Notes under the pieces: model-generated
Told to the model about the DNA's origin: nothing
What the model saw: the letters and a program-made list of their open reading frames with translations, nothing else
Databases searched by the model: none
Program-made: the position numbers and the translations under genes
NCBI GenBank assembly: GCA_018970145.1
Contig: JAGWWY010000013.1
Coordinates: forward strand, 1 to 60,834
Direction: 5' to 3'
DNA: 60,834 nt
From: Gammaproteobacteria bacterium
GTDB taxonomy: Bacteria; Pseudomonadota; Gammaproteobacteria; Steroidobacterales; Steroidobacteraceae
Shown: in pieces, positions 36,165 to 43,714 of the stretch
Numbering within the stretch: position 1 is the first letter of the stretch
How the letters are laid out: each line of letters begins with the position of its first letter

Positions 36165-36917
36165 ATGAACGACGCAGTTGCCATCATTGGTGCGACTGGC
36201 GGCTTGGGCGAAGCGGTGACGATGCAACTCGGCAGAAACCGCCCAATTTTGCTGGGCTACAACCGGAACAAGAATAAAGCCGACGAACTCGTCGCGAAGA
36301 TTTGTGCGTCAGGACAATCCGCTTGGGCGCTGCACATCGACATAACCGAGCCAAAATCTGTCGAAGACTTTTTCGCGCAAGGACGGCATCTTGTACCAAA
36401 GATAGGTCATGTCGTGTCGGTTACCGGCCCAGCGATTCCGCTGTGTCCGCTACTCGAAGTGCAGTCAAAAGACTTTCGTCGTATTCTCGAGACGGATGTT
36501 ATCGGCACATTCAATGTGCTTCAGCATGCCGTACCATTGCTCAAGGCGAACGGCGGTGGGACGATGACATCGTTCGTCACGACAGCGGTGTTGAGGACTC
36601 TCGAAAACGATGGCATGTCCTCGGTACCGAAAACGGCAGTCGCCGGTCTCATTCGCCTCGCGGCGCGTGAAGCGGGCCCATGGAATGTCCGCTGCAATGC
36701 AATTGCACCGGGCGTGATTGACGCCGGAATCGTGCATAGCTCCTTCGTCGTTAGTGAGGTTGCTCAGGGCGTCATAGCTGAGTGCCTCAAAAAAACGCCT
36801 CTTCCACGGCTGGGACGACCACAGGAAGTCGCTGCTCTTGTCGAATTCTTGTGCTCAGAGTTTGCCGGATACATCAACGGTCAGATCATCGGAATCGACG
36901 GAGGCTACAGCGCCTGA
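36165..36917 (+). CDS. SDR-family protein with altered active site
   Basis: A 250-residue SDR-fold protein with cofactor motif GATGGLGEA, the C-terminal NAIAPGVI and the final IGIDGGYSA. The catalytic Tyr-x-x-x-Lys is not intact: the segment reads GMSSVPKTAVAG, where Ser replaces Tyr four residues before Lys, and the NNAG motif is replaced (SVTGPAI). It may therefore be a non-redox member, a dehydratase-like or structural partner, or use a different residue. It follows the Baeyer-Villiger gene by 30 bases and is presumably co-transcribed. Confidence 0.8.
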   Translation: MNDAVAIIGATGGLGEAVTMQLGRNRPILLGYNRNKNKADELVAKICASGQSAWALHIDITEPKSVEDFFAQGRHLVPKIGHVVSVTGPAIPLCPLLEVQSKDFRRILETDVIGTFNVLQHAVPLLKANGGGTMTSFVTTAVLRTLENDGMSSVPKTAVAGLIRLAAREAGPWNVRCNAIAPGVIDAGIVHSSFVVSEVAQGVIAECLKKTPLPRLGRPQEVAALVEFLCSEFAGYINGQIIGIDGGYSA

Positions 36918-37020
36918 TCTGACGATGCGTCGGAGTTTCGCCCAAAACATCTCGGTCGATATGGTCGCCGAGATCAAGATTAACCGGTGAATCCTCGTTG
37001 CGGACGGTGAGTTTACTCGA

Positions 37021-37332
37021 CTATCGCCCCATCAAATCCGAGATAGCGCCAACCAAATAAGGTAGGCCGGCAACGCCGAGCCAACCAAGGCAAGCATAGC
37101 GGTGATAAGTCGGGCGCTGGTGGTTCCAGAGCCCGAGTGATCCGAACGCACCCATCGCGCCAGCACCCGGGATCCAAAAGCCGGATAGTCCGAGCAAGCC
37201 CCCTAACCCGACTAGCCTGATGAACCGGCCGGATCGGTCTGCGCCGATGGGGTGCCGAATTCCCAATAGACCCGACAAGCCAATCAGTCCAAGCAAACCC
37301 ACCCACGGCGCCATTGCCTCGAATGCTTCCAT
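37021..37332 (-). CDS. Small Gly/Leu-rich hydrophobic protein
   Basis: A 103-residue protein that I do not recognise. It contains three internal repeats of the form LLGLIGLSGLLGI, LGGLLGLSGFWIPG and LGWLGVAGLPYLVG, each long enough to insert in a membrane, with Gly spacing suited to helix packing. ATG 37332 is preceded by GAGGG. It lies alone between the SDR and the luciferase-like gene on the opposite strand. A chance frame is possible, but the regular repeats and RBS support a real gene. Confidence 0.5.
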   Translation of the reverse strand: MEAFEAMAPWVGLLGLIGLSGLLGIRHPIGADRSGRFIRLVGLGGLLGLSGFWIPGAGAMGAFGSLGLWNHQRPTYHRYACLGWLGVAGLPYLVGAISDLMGR

Positions 37333-37419
37333 ACCCACCCTCGTGATGACCCCAAGCCATCGGTCCCGCTCTGCGATATTGTCGGAACATCATCTCGCCT
37401 GCATCGCCTCGGACGCAAC

Positions 37420-38442
37420 ATGAAACTCGGACTGCACTTGGGCTATTGGGGTGCCAAGCCCATCGACCGCTTCATTCAACTGGCGCAGCGAGCCGAGGAC
37501 CTCGGCTTCGATATTGTCTGCACTGCTGAGGCCTACGGTTCGGATGTTTTCACGCCACTCGCTGCAATCGCCACGCATACGACGCGCATTCGACTCGGCA
37601 CAGCGATCATGCAGATATCGGCGCGTACCCCCACGGCCGCGGCTATGACCGCGATAACGCTAGACCATATCAGCGGTGGCCGACTCTGCTTGGGCGTCGG
37701 TGTATCCGGGCCCCAAGTCGTCGAGGGTTGGTACGGGCTACCGTTTAAACGTCCACTCGAACGCACCCGCGAATGGCTGACGATATTCAGGAAGATTTTA
37801 GCGCGAGAGGCGCCGGTTATCTTTGACGGCGCACAATACCAACTTCCGTATCGAGGCGAAGACTCAACTGGCTTGGGTAAGAGTCTGATGAGTATCACCC
37901 ACCCGCTCCGTCGCGATATCCCGGTGTTCCTCGGTGCAGAAGGGCCGAAAAACGTCGCCCTCGCTATCGACGAGTTCGATGGTTGGTTCCCTCTCTTGCT
38001 GCCTCCCGATCGCTTCGATATTTACGATCCAGCCTTGCAATCTTTGAGAGCCAAGTTCGAGATTCTGCAATCGGTCGCGTTCTCCACCGAGAGCGATCCG
38101 GTTGTGGCGCTCGCGCCGGTCAAAAAAATGCTTGCGCTCTATGTCGGCGGCATGGGCGCCAAGGAAGATAATTTCCACAAGCGTGTCTTGGAGCGCGCGG
38201 GTTACGCTGAAGTTGCGCAGCGTATCCAAGATCTATGGCTCTCGGGTCGGCAACGAGAAGCTGTCGACGCGGTACCTGATGAATTGGCCGATGCGCTGTC
38301 AGTCACCGGCTCTATAGATAATATTCGGCAACGTCTCGCCGCATGGAAAGCCTCTCCCGTGACCGTGCTGATGGTCGGTGTCGCCGAAACCTTCGAGAAG
38401 ACGGTGGCCCATATGGAAACACTCGCCAAGGAAGCGCTATAG
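37420..38442 (+). CDS. Luciferase-like (LLM) flavin/F420-dependent oxidoreductase
   Basis: A 340-residue luciferase-like TIM barrel. It begins MKLGLHLGYWGAKP and contains AQRAEDLGFDIVCTAEAYGSDVF, RIRLGTAIMQISARTPTAAAMTA and GRLCLGVGVSGPQVVEGWYG, which resemble the F420-dependent branch (LLM, Rv3520c-like). The Ser-Ala-Arg-Thr-Pro segment is characteristic of that branch. The cofactor in this organism is uncertain. It is followed after 35 bases by an MFS permease gene and may act on the same substrate. Confidence 0.87.
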   Translation: MKLGLHLGYWGAKPIDRFIQLAQRAEDLGFDIVCTAEAYGSDVFTPLAAIATHTTRIRLGTAIMQISARTPTAAAMTAITLDHISGGRLCLGVGVSGPQVVEGWYGLPFKRPLERTREWLTIFRKILAREAPVIFDGAQYQLPYRGEDSTGLGKSLMSITHPLRRDIPVFLGAEGPKNVALAIDEFDGWFPLLLPPDRFDIYDPALQSLRAKFEILQSVAFSTESDPVVALAPVKKMLALYVGGMGAKEDNFHKRVLERAGYAEVAQRIQDLWLSGRQREAVDAVPDELADALSVTGSIDNIRQRLAAWKASPVTVLMVGVAETFEKTVAHMETLAKEAL

Positions 38443-38477
38443 ACTGACGAAAATAGTCGAGAGTCCGAGTACGATAA

Positions 38478-40136
38478 ATGCAGCCCGCCACACAATCCGC
38501 CGGGGTGGATCCCAGCCACCGACGCGTCATTTTCGCCTCGTCACTCGGTACGGTCTTCGAGTGGTATGACTTCTATCTCTACGGTGCGCTGTCGGCGATC
38601 ATCTCGCGTCAGTTCTTCTCGGGTGTCGACGAAACGACGGGTTATGTTTTCGCACTGTTAGCGTTTGCTGCCGGGTTTTTTGTCCGCCCGTTCGGTGCGA
38701 TCGTCTTCGGTCGTCTCGGCGATCTCATGGGTCGCAAACATACGTTTCTGATCACGATTGTACTGATGGGTGTCTCAACAGCTCTGGTCGGTGTGCTGCC
38801 TTCCTACGAGTCGATCGGGGTTGCCGCACCGATTATCCTCATAGCGTTGCGCCTCTTGCAGGGGCTCGCGCTGGGGGGCGAGTACGGCGGTGCCGCCGTG
38901 TATGTGGCCGAACATGCACCGGATGGCCGACGCGGTCTCTACACCAGCTGGATCCAAACGACAGCGACACTCGGCCTGTTCTTGTCGCTGCTGGTGATCC
39001 TCGGGTGTCGATGGGTGTTCGGCGAAGCCTTCGATCGCTGGGCTTGGCGTATACCCTTTCTGTTATCAACCGTGCTGCTTGGTATCTCCGTCTATATCCG
39101 CTTGCAGTTGCAGGAGTCGCCGGCCTTCTTGCAAATGAAAGAGGAAGGTCGCTTAGCGAAGCGACCGCTGCGCGAGGCTTTTGGTGATCATGCTAACCGG
39201 CGACTCGTGTTGCTCGCCCTTGTCGGCGCAACCGCGGGGCAAGCGGTGATTTGGTACGGAGGCCAGTTCTATGCGCTGTTCTTCCTCGAGAAAACCTTGC
39301 AGCTCGAGGCGGCCAGTGCCAATTTGATCATCGCGGCGGCCTTGCTCATCGGGACGCCGTTCTTCGTGATCTTTGGTGCGCTCTCCGATCGTATCGGACG
39401 CAAAACGATCATCATGGCCGGCTGCGCGCTCGCCGTCGTCACCTATTTTCCGACCTTCAAAGCGATCACCCATGCGGCGAATCCCGCCCTCGAACGGGCG
39501 GTCAGCGTAGCGCCCGTTTCAGTCGTGGCGGACCCTGCGGCCTGCAGTTTGCAGTTCGATCCGATCGGCAAACAGACCTTTCGGCGCTCGTGCGACATCG
39601 TCAAGGCCGCACTCGCTAAAGCGGGCGTCCCGTACTCGAATGTCGACGCGCCCAAGGGCGCTATCGCCGAAGTCCGTATCGGCACTGGTGTCGATGCGTT
39701 CGTGCTGACGGCTTTCGACGGCGCAGCGTTGACGACGACCGACTTCCGTCGTTCGAGTGAGGCGTTCAGCACCCGATTGCGTGCAGCCCTCGAGACGGCG
39801 GGATACCCATCAAAAGCCGATATGAGCGCGGTCGATTATCCACGCGTAATCGGCCTTTGCGTGTGGCTGATCGTCCTCGTCACAATGGTCTATGGACCGA
39901 TCGCCGCGTGGCTGGTGGAGTTGTTTCCGGCCCGCGTTCGATACACGTCGATGTCACTGCCCTATCACCTCGGTAACGGTTGGTTCGGCGGATTTCTCCC
40001 GGTGACCTCGTTCGCCATCGTCGCCGCAACCGGCGATATCTACGCAGGGCTGTGGTACCCGGTCGCCGTTGCTTTGATCACGCTCGTGATCGGATGTCTC
40101 TTTCTGCCCGAGACGTCTCGAGCCCGGATCGGCTAG
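38478..40136 (+). CDS. MFS permease, metabolite:H+ symporter type, with a large extramembrane insert
   Basis: A 552-residue inner-membrane transporter of the metabolite:H+ symporter group. Early landmarks are GTVFEWYDFYLYGALSA, FVRPFGAIVFGRLGDLMGRK and LQGLALGGEYGGAAVYVAEHAP. A typical member has about 430 residues; the extra ~125 lie at about residues 325-450 between C-terminal helices and contain two Cys (AACSLQF, RRSCDIV) that might pair in the periplasm. The remaining helices and the LPETS end are normal. It probably imports an organic acid of this cluster. Confidence 0.88.
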   Translation: MQPATQSAGVDPSHRRVIFASSLGTVFEWYDFYLYGALSAIISRQFFSGVDETTGYVFALLAFAAGFFVRPFGAIVFGRLGDLMGRKHTFLITIVLMGVSTALVGVLPSYESIGVAAPIILIALRLLQGLALGGEYGGAAVYVAEHAPDGRRGLYTSWIQTTATLGLFLSLLVILGCRWVFGEAFDRWAWRIPFLLSTVLLGISVYIRLQLQESPAFLQMKEEGRLAKRPLREAFGDHANRRLVLLALVGATAGQAVIWYGGQFYALFFLEKTLQLEAASANLIIAAALLIGTPFFVIFGALSDRIGRKTIIMAGCALAVVTYFPTFKAITHAANPALERAVSVAPVSVVADPAACSLQFDPIGKQTFRRSCDIVKAALAKAGVPYSNVDAPKGAIAEVRIGTGVDAFVLTAFDGAALTTTDFRRSSEAFSTRLRAALETAGYPSKADMSAVDYPRVIGLCVWLIVLVTMVYGPIAAWLVELFPARVRYTSMSLPYHLGNGWFGGFLPVTSFAIVAATGDIYAGLWYPVAVALITLVIGCLFLPETSRARIG

Positions 40137-40156
40137 CACATAATTGTTACAATTTG

Positions 40157-40184
40157 TTGACACCGGTCGAGCGCAGCGTACATT
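40157..40184 (+). promoter_or_regulatory. Sigma70 promoter upstream of the secreted protein / BLUF region
   Basis: TTGACA (40157-40162) and TACATT (40179-40184) are separated by 16 bases, about 45 bases upstream of the ATG at 40229. Confidence 0.55.
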
Positions 40185-40228
40185 CGAGTCATTCCTCCCA
40201 CCATATCTAACGAGTGAGGGTGACGAAA

Positions 40229-40714
40229 ATGAAAGGGCAAATCGTATTTCTGTGCTTATTAGCAGCGCTCGGAACGGCGGTCACCGCCAAAGCCGAGGGC
40301 TCCGGTTGGGTGTTGAACCTCGAGAGATCAGCCCTGGTCCAGCAGACCGCGAATCAACCTCTGGCGGCAAAAGCGCAGCTCATGCTGGTGACAACCGGGG
40401 TGGCTCCGAAGGGCCGTGAGGGGCAGCTGGCTCTGCACGGCGATGAGCTCTCCTACAACGCCGAGCTGCAATTCACCGCGAAACTCGACGGTCGCGACTA
40501 TCCGATCCACGGGTCCTCGCTCGGCGATTCGATTGCCATTGAGGTCGCCGATGGCGAATCGGTTCGCTCCACCATCAAGTCGAACGGCAACAAGGTCGCA
40601 AGCTTCAATCGGTCCTTCAGCGCCGACGCGCGGACCATGGTCGTCACGGCTCGATATTTCGGGAACGAGGGGCAGGTCGCCGCGCGGGAGCGTTTGATCT
40701 TCGAACGGCGGTGA
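40229..40714 (+). CDS. Exported protein of unknown function
   Basis: A 161-residue protein with a signal peptide (MKGQIVFLCLLAALGTAVTA, cleavage near AKAEG). The mature part is predicted to be mostly beta (SGWVLNLERSAL, LDGRDYPIHGSSLGDSIAIE, MVVTARYFGNEGQ), reminiscent of small periplasmic lipocalin-like or DUF-type proteins, but I cannot name a family. ATG 40229 has GAGGG upstream; a GTG lies five codons earlier. A good promoter precedes it, and the BLUF gene follows after 83 bases. Confidence 0.7.
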   Translation: MKGQIVFLCLLAALGTAVTAKAEGSGWVLNLERSALVQQTANQPLAAKAQLMLVTTGVAPKGREGQLALHGDELSYNAELQFTAKLDGRDYPIHGSSLGDSIAIEVADGESVRSTIKSNGNKVASFNRSFSADARTMVVTARYFGNEGQVAARERLIFERR

Positions 40715-40797
40715 CGCGGTAACCGGTACTGGACACGGCGGCTCCTTGCGCGCAATCTCATCAAAAATGAGATGCGCCCAGTTGGAGTAAACGCCCA

Positions 40798-41406
40798 ATG
40801 ATCCGTGTTACCTATGTCTCGCGAGAAGTCGCCGGTCTGACCTCCGATCGACTACTGGCGCTGATTTCCCAGTGCCATCGGAACAATCCGAGCAAAGGCC
40901 TGACTGGCATGTTGTTGCATGGGAACGGCACGTTTCTGCAAGTCCTCGAGGGCGAAGAGTCCGTGGTGGACGCGCTCATGTCCGCCATCGCCCAAGACCC
41001 CCGTCACACCGGCATGACCATCGTCAGGCGCGAGACAGTCACGGGACGCCAGTTCGACGGCTGGAGCATGGGGTTCGAACGCGTTACCGATGAAAGCTTG
41101 AAATCAGTTCCGGGACTTCACAATTTCGGGCTACGAAACTTCACTCCCGAATACCTCAGCGGTCATGACGATGTCGTCGAAACCTTGCTCGAGCGGCATC
41201 GCGCGCCGCATTGGGATCCTTTGATTCGGGAGCTCGATGCTCGTGACAAACTGATTGGCGAGTTGCGTCGAGAACTCCTGCAAATGCGTAACGATAAAGC
41301 GATGGCCGCGCTGGTGCTCGAAACCATGATCGACGTGGCTAGCGAAGGGCATATCAACGACGCACATCTCGATATTTGTCGGACCGCACTGCACGGTCTG
41401 CGCTGA
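40798..41406 (+). CDS. BLUF-domain blue-light photoreceptor
   Basis: A 202-residue protein whose first ~95 residues are a BLUF domain binding FAD. Key residues are visible: Tyr in VTYVSRE, Asn in CHRNNPSKGLTGMLL, Gln in FLQVLEGEE and Trp/Met in GWSMGFE, the set required for the light-driven hydrogen-bond switch. The remaining ~105 residues are helical, with a possible coiled coil (LIRELDARDKLIGELRRELL), and contain no EAL, GGDEF or cyclase domain. It probably signals by protein contact. It is followed by a micropeptide gene and alkane monooxygenase in the same direction. Confidence 0.9.
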   Translation: MIRVTYVSREVAGLTSDRLLALISQCHRNNPSKGLTGMLLHGNGTFLQVLEGEESVVDALMSAIAQDPRHTGMTIVRRETVTGRQFDGWSMGFERVTDESLKSVPGLHNFGLRNFTPEYLSGHDDVVETLLERHRAPHWDPLIRELDARDKLIGELRRELLQMRNDKAMAALVLETMIDVASEGHINDAHLDICRTALHGLR

Positions 41407-41415
41407 AGTTTACCC

Positions 41416-41517
41416 GTGAAGGAATCCACACGAGAGATCGTCATTTTCGTCCTGACGGGTATCACCGCCGTACTGCTGTTCTCTGGTTACAAGATCATCG
41501 CCCTCCTCGGTGACTGA
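41416..41517 (+). CDS. Putative 33-residue membrane micropeptide
   Basis: A short frame starting at GTG 41416, ten bases after the BLUF stop, encodes a charged start (MKESTRE) and one hydrophobic helix (IVIFVLTGITAVLLF) ending SGYKIIALLGD. It ends 11 bases before the alkB start, fitting between the genes with no overlap. Codon use and hydrophobic pattern look protein-like. The start has only a weak upstream purine run, so translation is unproven. It may be a small partner of AlkB or of the BLUF tail. Confidence 0.5.
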   Translation: MKESTREIVIFVLTGITAVLLFSGYKIIALLGD

Positions 41518-41528
41518 GGTCGTCCAGG

Positions 41529-42656
41529 ATGCGCGTCTCCCCGGACAAGGTCACTGACCATCCTCGGCTGATCAAAAAACTTGTCTATCTTGCACCCCTG
41601 CTGGTTGCCCTGTTACCCGCGCTCAGTTTCGCCGCCGCCGAGTGGACCCATAATTCTTTGATCATGATCGGCCTCACGCCGTTCGTGCTGTTTGTCGTCG
41701 TCCCGATTCTCGACTGGATCATCGGACGTGATTCGTCCAATCCATCGGCGTCCGACTCTGCTGCGCTGACGGCGCAACGTTATTACCGGCTTCTGCCCAT
41801 GCTGTGTCTGCCGGCATATGTTTTTACGTTATCGTTCGGCGCATGGGTGATTGCCAACGAAACGATGTCACCGCCCATGATGCTCGGATGGAGTATCTCG
41901 GTCGGACTGGTCGGCGGCATCGTCGCCATCAATCCGGCACATGAGCTGATCCACAAGCCCTCTGGCGTCGAACGATGGATCGGCGGCACTCTGCTCGCCA
42001 TGGTCTCGTATGGCACTTTCAAGGTCGAGCATATCGCCGGTCACCACGTCGACGTCGCAACACCAAAAGATCTCACGACTGCCCGTATGGGCCAAACCGT
42101 GTTCGGTTTCATTGCGAGGTCCATTACGCATAATCCCATTCGCGCTATCGCGCTGGAGCAAGCAGCTTGTACGCAACGCGGCAAGTCTTGGCGCTGGTAC
42201 ACCAGCGAAAGCCTCGGTTGGGCAGCCATGTCTGTTGGATTCGGTTTCCTTTGCGCCTGGATCGTCAGCCGATCCGCTTTACACGCATCTTGGCTCGGCG
42301 GCGTCTACTTCGTGGCGCAATCGCTCATCGCCGTCGCATTGCTGGAGATCGTCAATTACATCGAGCACTACGGTTTGACTCGGCGTATAGATGGCGCGGA
42401 CGACGGCTCTATTCAATTCGAGCGTGTCAATCATCGACACTCCTGGAACGCCGACTTCGTCTTGACCAACGCGCTACTTTTCCAGCTGCAACGACACAGC
42501 GATCATCACGCTCACGGCTTCAGGCGATATCAGGCACTACAACACCACCCCGATAGTCCGCAGTTGCCGGCAGGCTATGCCACCATGGTTCTGGTCGCGT
42601 TGATACCACCGCTGTGGTTTCGCGTCATGGATCCGCGGGTTCCGAAACCGATCTGA
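41529..42656 (+). CDS. alkB: Alkane 1-monooxygenase AlkB
   Basis: A 375-residue integral membrane diiron hydroxylase with about six helices. All signature His boxes are present: NPAHELIHK (box 1), EHIAGHHVDVATPKD (box 2), NYIEHYGL, and LQRHSDHHA (box 3), giving the full histidine set for the diiron centre. It hydroxylates the terminal carbon of alkanes or alkyl side chains, using rubredoxin as electron donor. No rubredoxin gene is in the window, so that must come from elsewhere. It lies directly after the BLUF and micropeptide genes and could attack the alkyl part of the substrate used by the neighbouring cluster. Confidence 0.93.
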   Translation: MRVSPDKVTDHPRLIKKLVYLAPLLVALLPALSFAAAEWTHNSLIMIGLTPFVLFVVVPILDWIIGRDSSNPSASDSAALTAQRYYRLLPMLCLPAYVFTLSFGAWVIANETMSPPMMLGWSISVGLVGGIVAINPAHELIHKPSGVERWIGGTLLAMVSYGTFKVEHIAGHHVDVATPKDLTTARMGQTVFGFIARSITHNPIRAIALEQAACTQRGKSWRWYTSESLGWAAMSVGFGFLCAWIVSRSALHASWLGGVYFVAQSLIAVALLEIVNYIEHYGLTRRIDGADDGSIQFERVNHRHSWNADFVLTNALLFQLQRHSDHHAHGFRRYQALQHHPDSPQLPAGYATMVLVALIPPLWFRVMDPRVPKPI

Positions 42657-42662
42657 CCAACC

Positions 42663-42854
42663 ATGCAAAAAACGAAGCCGCTGATCAATCTGGCAGATGT
42701 CGAATTTGACGACATTGAAAACAATGGGCTCTACACCTCACGCCGAGCGACCATCAGCGACCTGATCGGTGCGCGCAAGCTAGGTTACAACTTGACCGAG
42801 CTGCCGCCTGGCAAGGCACAGTGCCCGTTTCACAACCATCACGGCGCAGACTAG
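42663..42854 (+). pseudogene. Truncated cupin-domain protein
   Basis: A 63-residue frame starting six bases after alkB. It reads like the N-terminus of a cupin: TSRRATISDLIGARKLGYNL, then LPPGKAQCPFHNHHGAD, where the first metal-binding motif (H-N-H-H) begins and then a TAG stop falls at once. A complete cupin would need about 60 more residues with the second motif. The following bases do not continue the fold in another frame that I can see, and the convergent SGNH gene ends nine bases later, so it is probably a truncated remnant. Confidence 0.6.
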
Positions 42855-42862
42855 ATCGCTGG

Positions 42863-43702
42863 CTACTCGGGTTTTTGTGGAGCGCTCGCGCGCATCGCCT
42901 CAAAATCGCTGACCGTCGCCCACGCTACTTGCTGAAGAAACGCGGCATCGGCTGCCGGTAACCCAGCTGTGTACCTGTTTTCTCGAGGATCAAGACGATA
43001 CACCGAGGCCAGAACCGCGCACGCGGCAAGGTAGGTTCCTGCCAAGCTCGGGTGACGGCGGTCCGCGGTGTGTAGTCGCAAATCCGCTCGCTCACGCAAC
43101 GCACGATCGAACGCAAGCCCCGCCGGGACAACTCGCATGTTGTTGTCATTACCGGCGCGCACATACTCTCGCGCCAAGGTGTCGATCATATCGGGCTTGT
43201 CGGAGTAGGCCCAAGTCATGAACAGCAACGGCGTCACGCCCCGCTCACGAATTGTTTCGCCCTGTCGCTTCACCTCCCGATGGAATATCGTGCGCGTTGC
43301 CTCATCGTAAGGACACCGACTGCAATCCATCATCATCACGGCATCGAATCGCTTAGATTCCGCCGCTACAACAACCTCGTTGTTCTCGTTGAAAGAACTG
43401 TCGCCGATGCCGGCATCCAGATAGGCGCCGATGTTATGCCACTTGAGATGTCCGCCGCTGATGGTGACCGAGTAACTTTGCAGTGCCTCGCGTTCGCCCT
43501 TGGGCAGCGCATCGGCCAAGAGCCGATTGACGTGACCGTGAAGAGAATTGTTGTAGTAGTAAAAACTGTTCCCGACGTACAGCAAGCGAGACGGCCGCTC
43601 CACCGACGAAGCGGCCGTAAACGATGGCCATGTCACACTCGCGATGGCTAGCGCCAACAGTAGCGGAGACTTTCGGCAACTCACACTCGTTTTCGCTTGC
43701 AT
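42863..43702 (-). CDS. Secreted SGNH/GDSL-type hydrolase
   Basis: A 279-residue exported protein with a signal peptide (LLLALAIASVTWPSFTAA). The mature start LLYVGNSFYYYNNSL holds the block I G-N-S nucleophile motif, and the C-terminal DRRHPSLAGTYLAACV holds the D-x-x-H block V, so the catalytic Ser, Asp and His are present. Families with this layout include DUF4886-like esterases. ATG 43702 or GTG 43714 may start it; it begins within a few bases of the TonB receptor stop on the same strand, so it is probably the third gene of the DctA-receptor operon and may cleave an ester before uptake. Confidence 0.78.
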   Translation of the reverse strand: MQAKTSVSCRKSPLLLALAIASVTWPSFTAASSVERPSRLLYVGNSFYYYNNSLHGHVNRLLADALPKGEREALQSYSVTISGGHLKWHNIGAYLDAGIGDSSFNENNEVVVAAESKRFDAVMMMDCSRCPYDEATRTIFHREVKRQGETIRERGVTPLLFMTWAYSDKPDMIDTLAREYVRAGNDNNMRVVPAGLAFDRALRERADLRLHTADRRHPSLAGTYLAACAVLASVYRLDPRENRYTAGLPAADAAFLQQVAWATVSDFEAMRASAPQKPE

Positions 43703-43714
43703 ACGGCGACGCAC

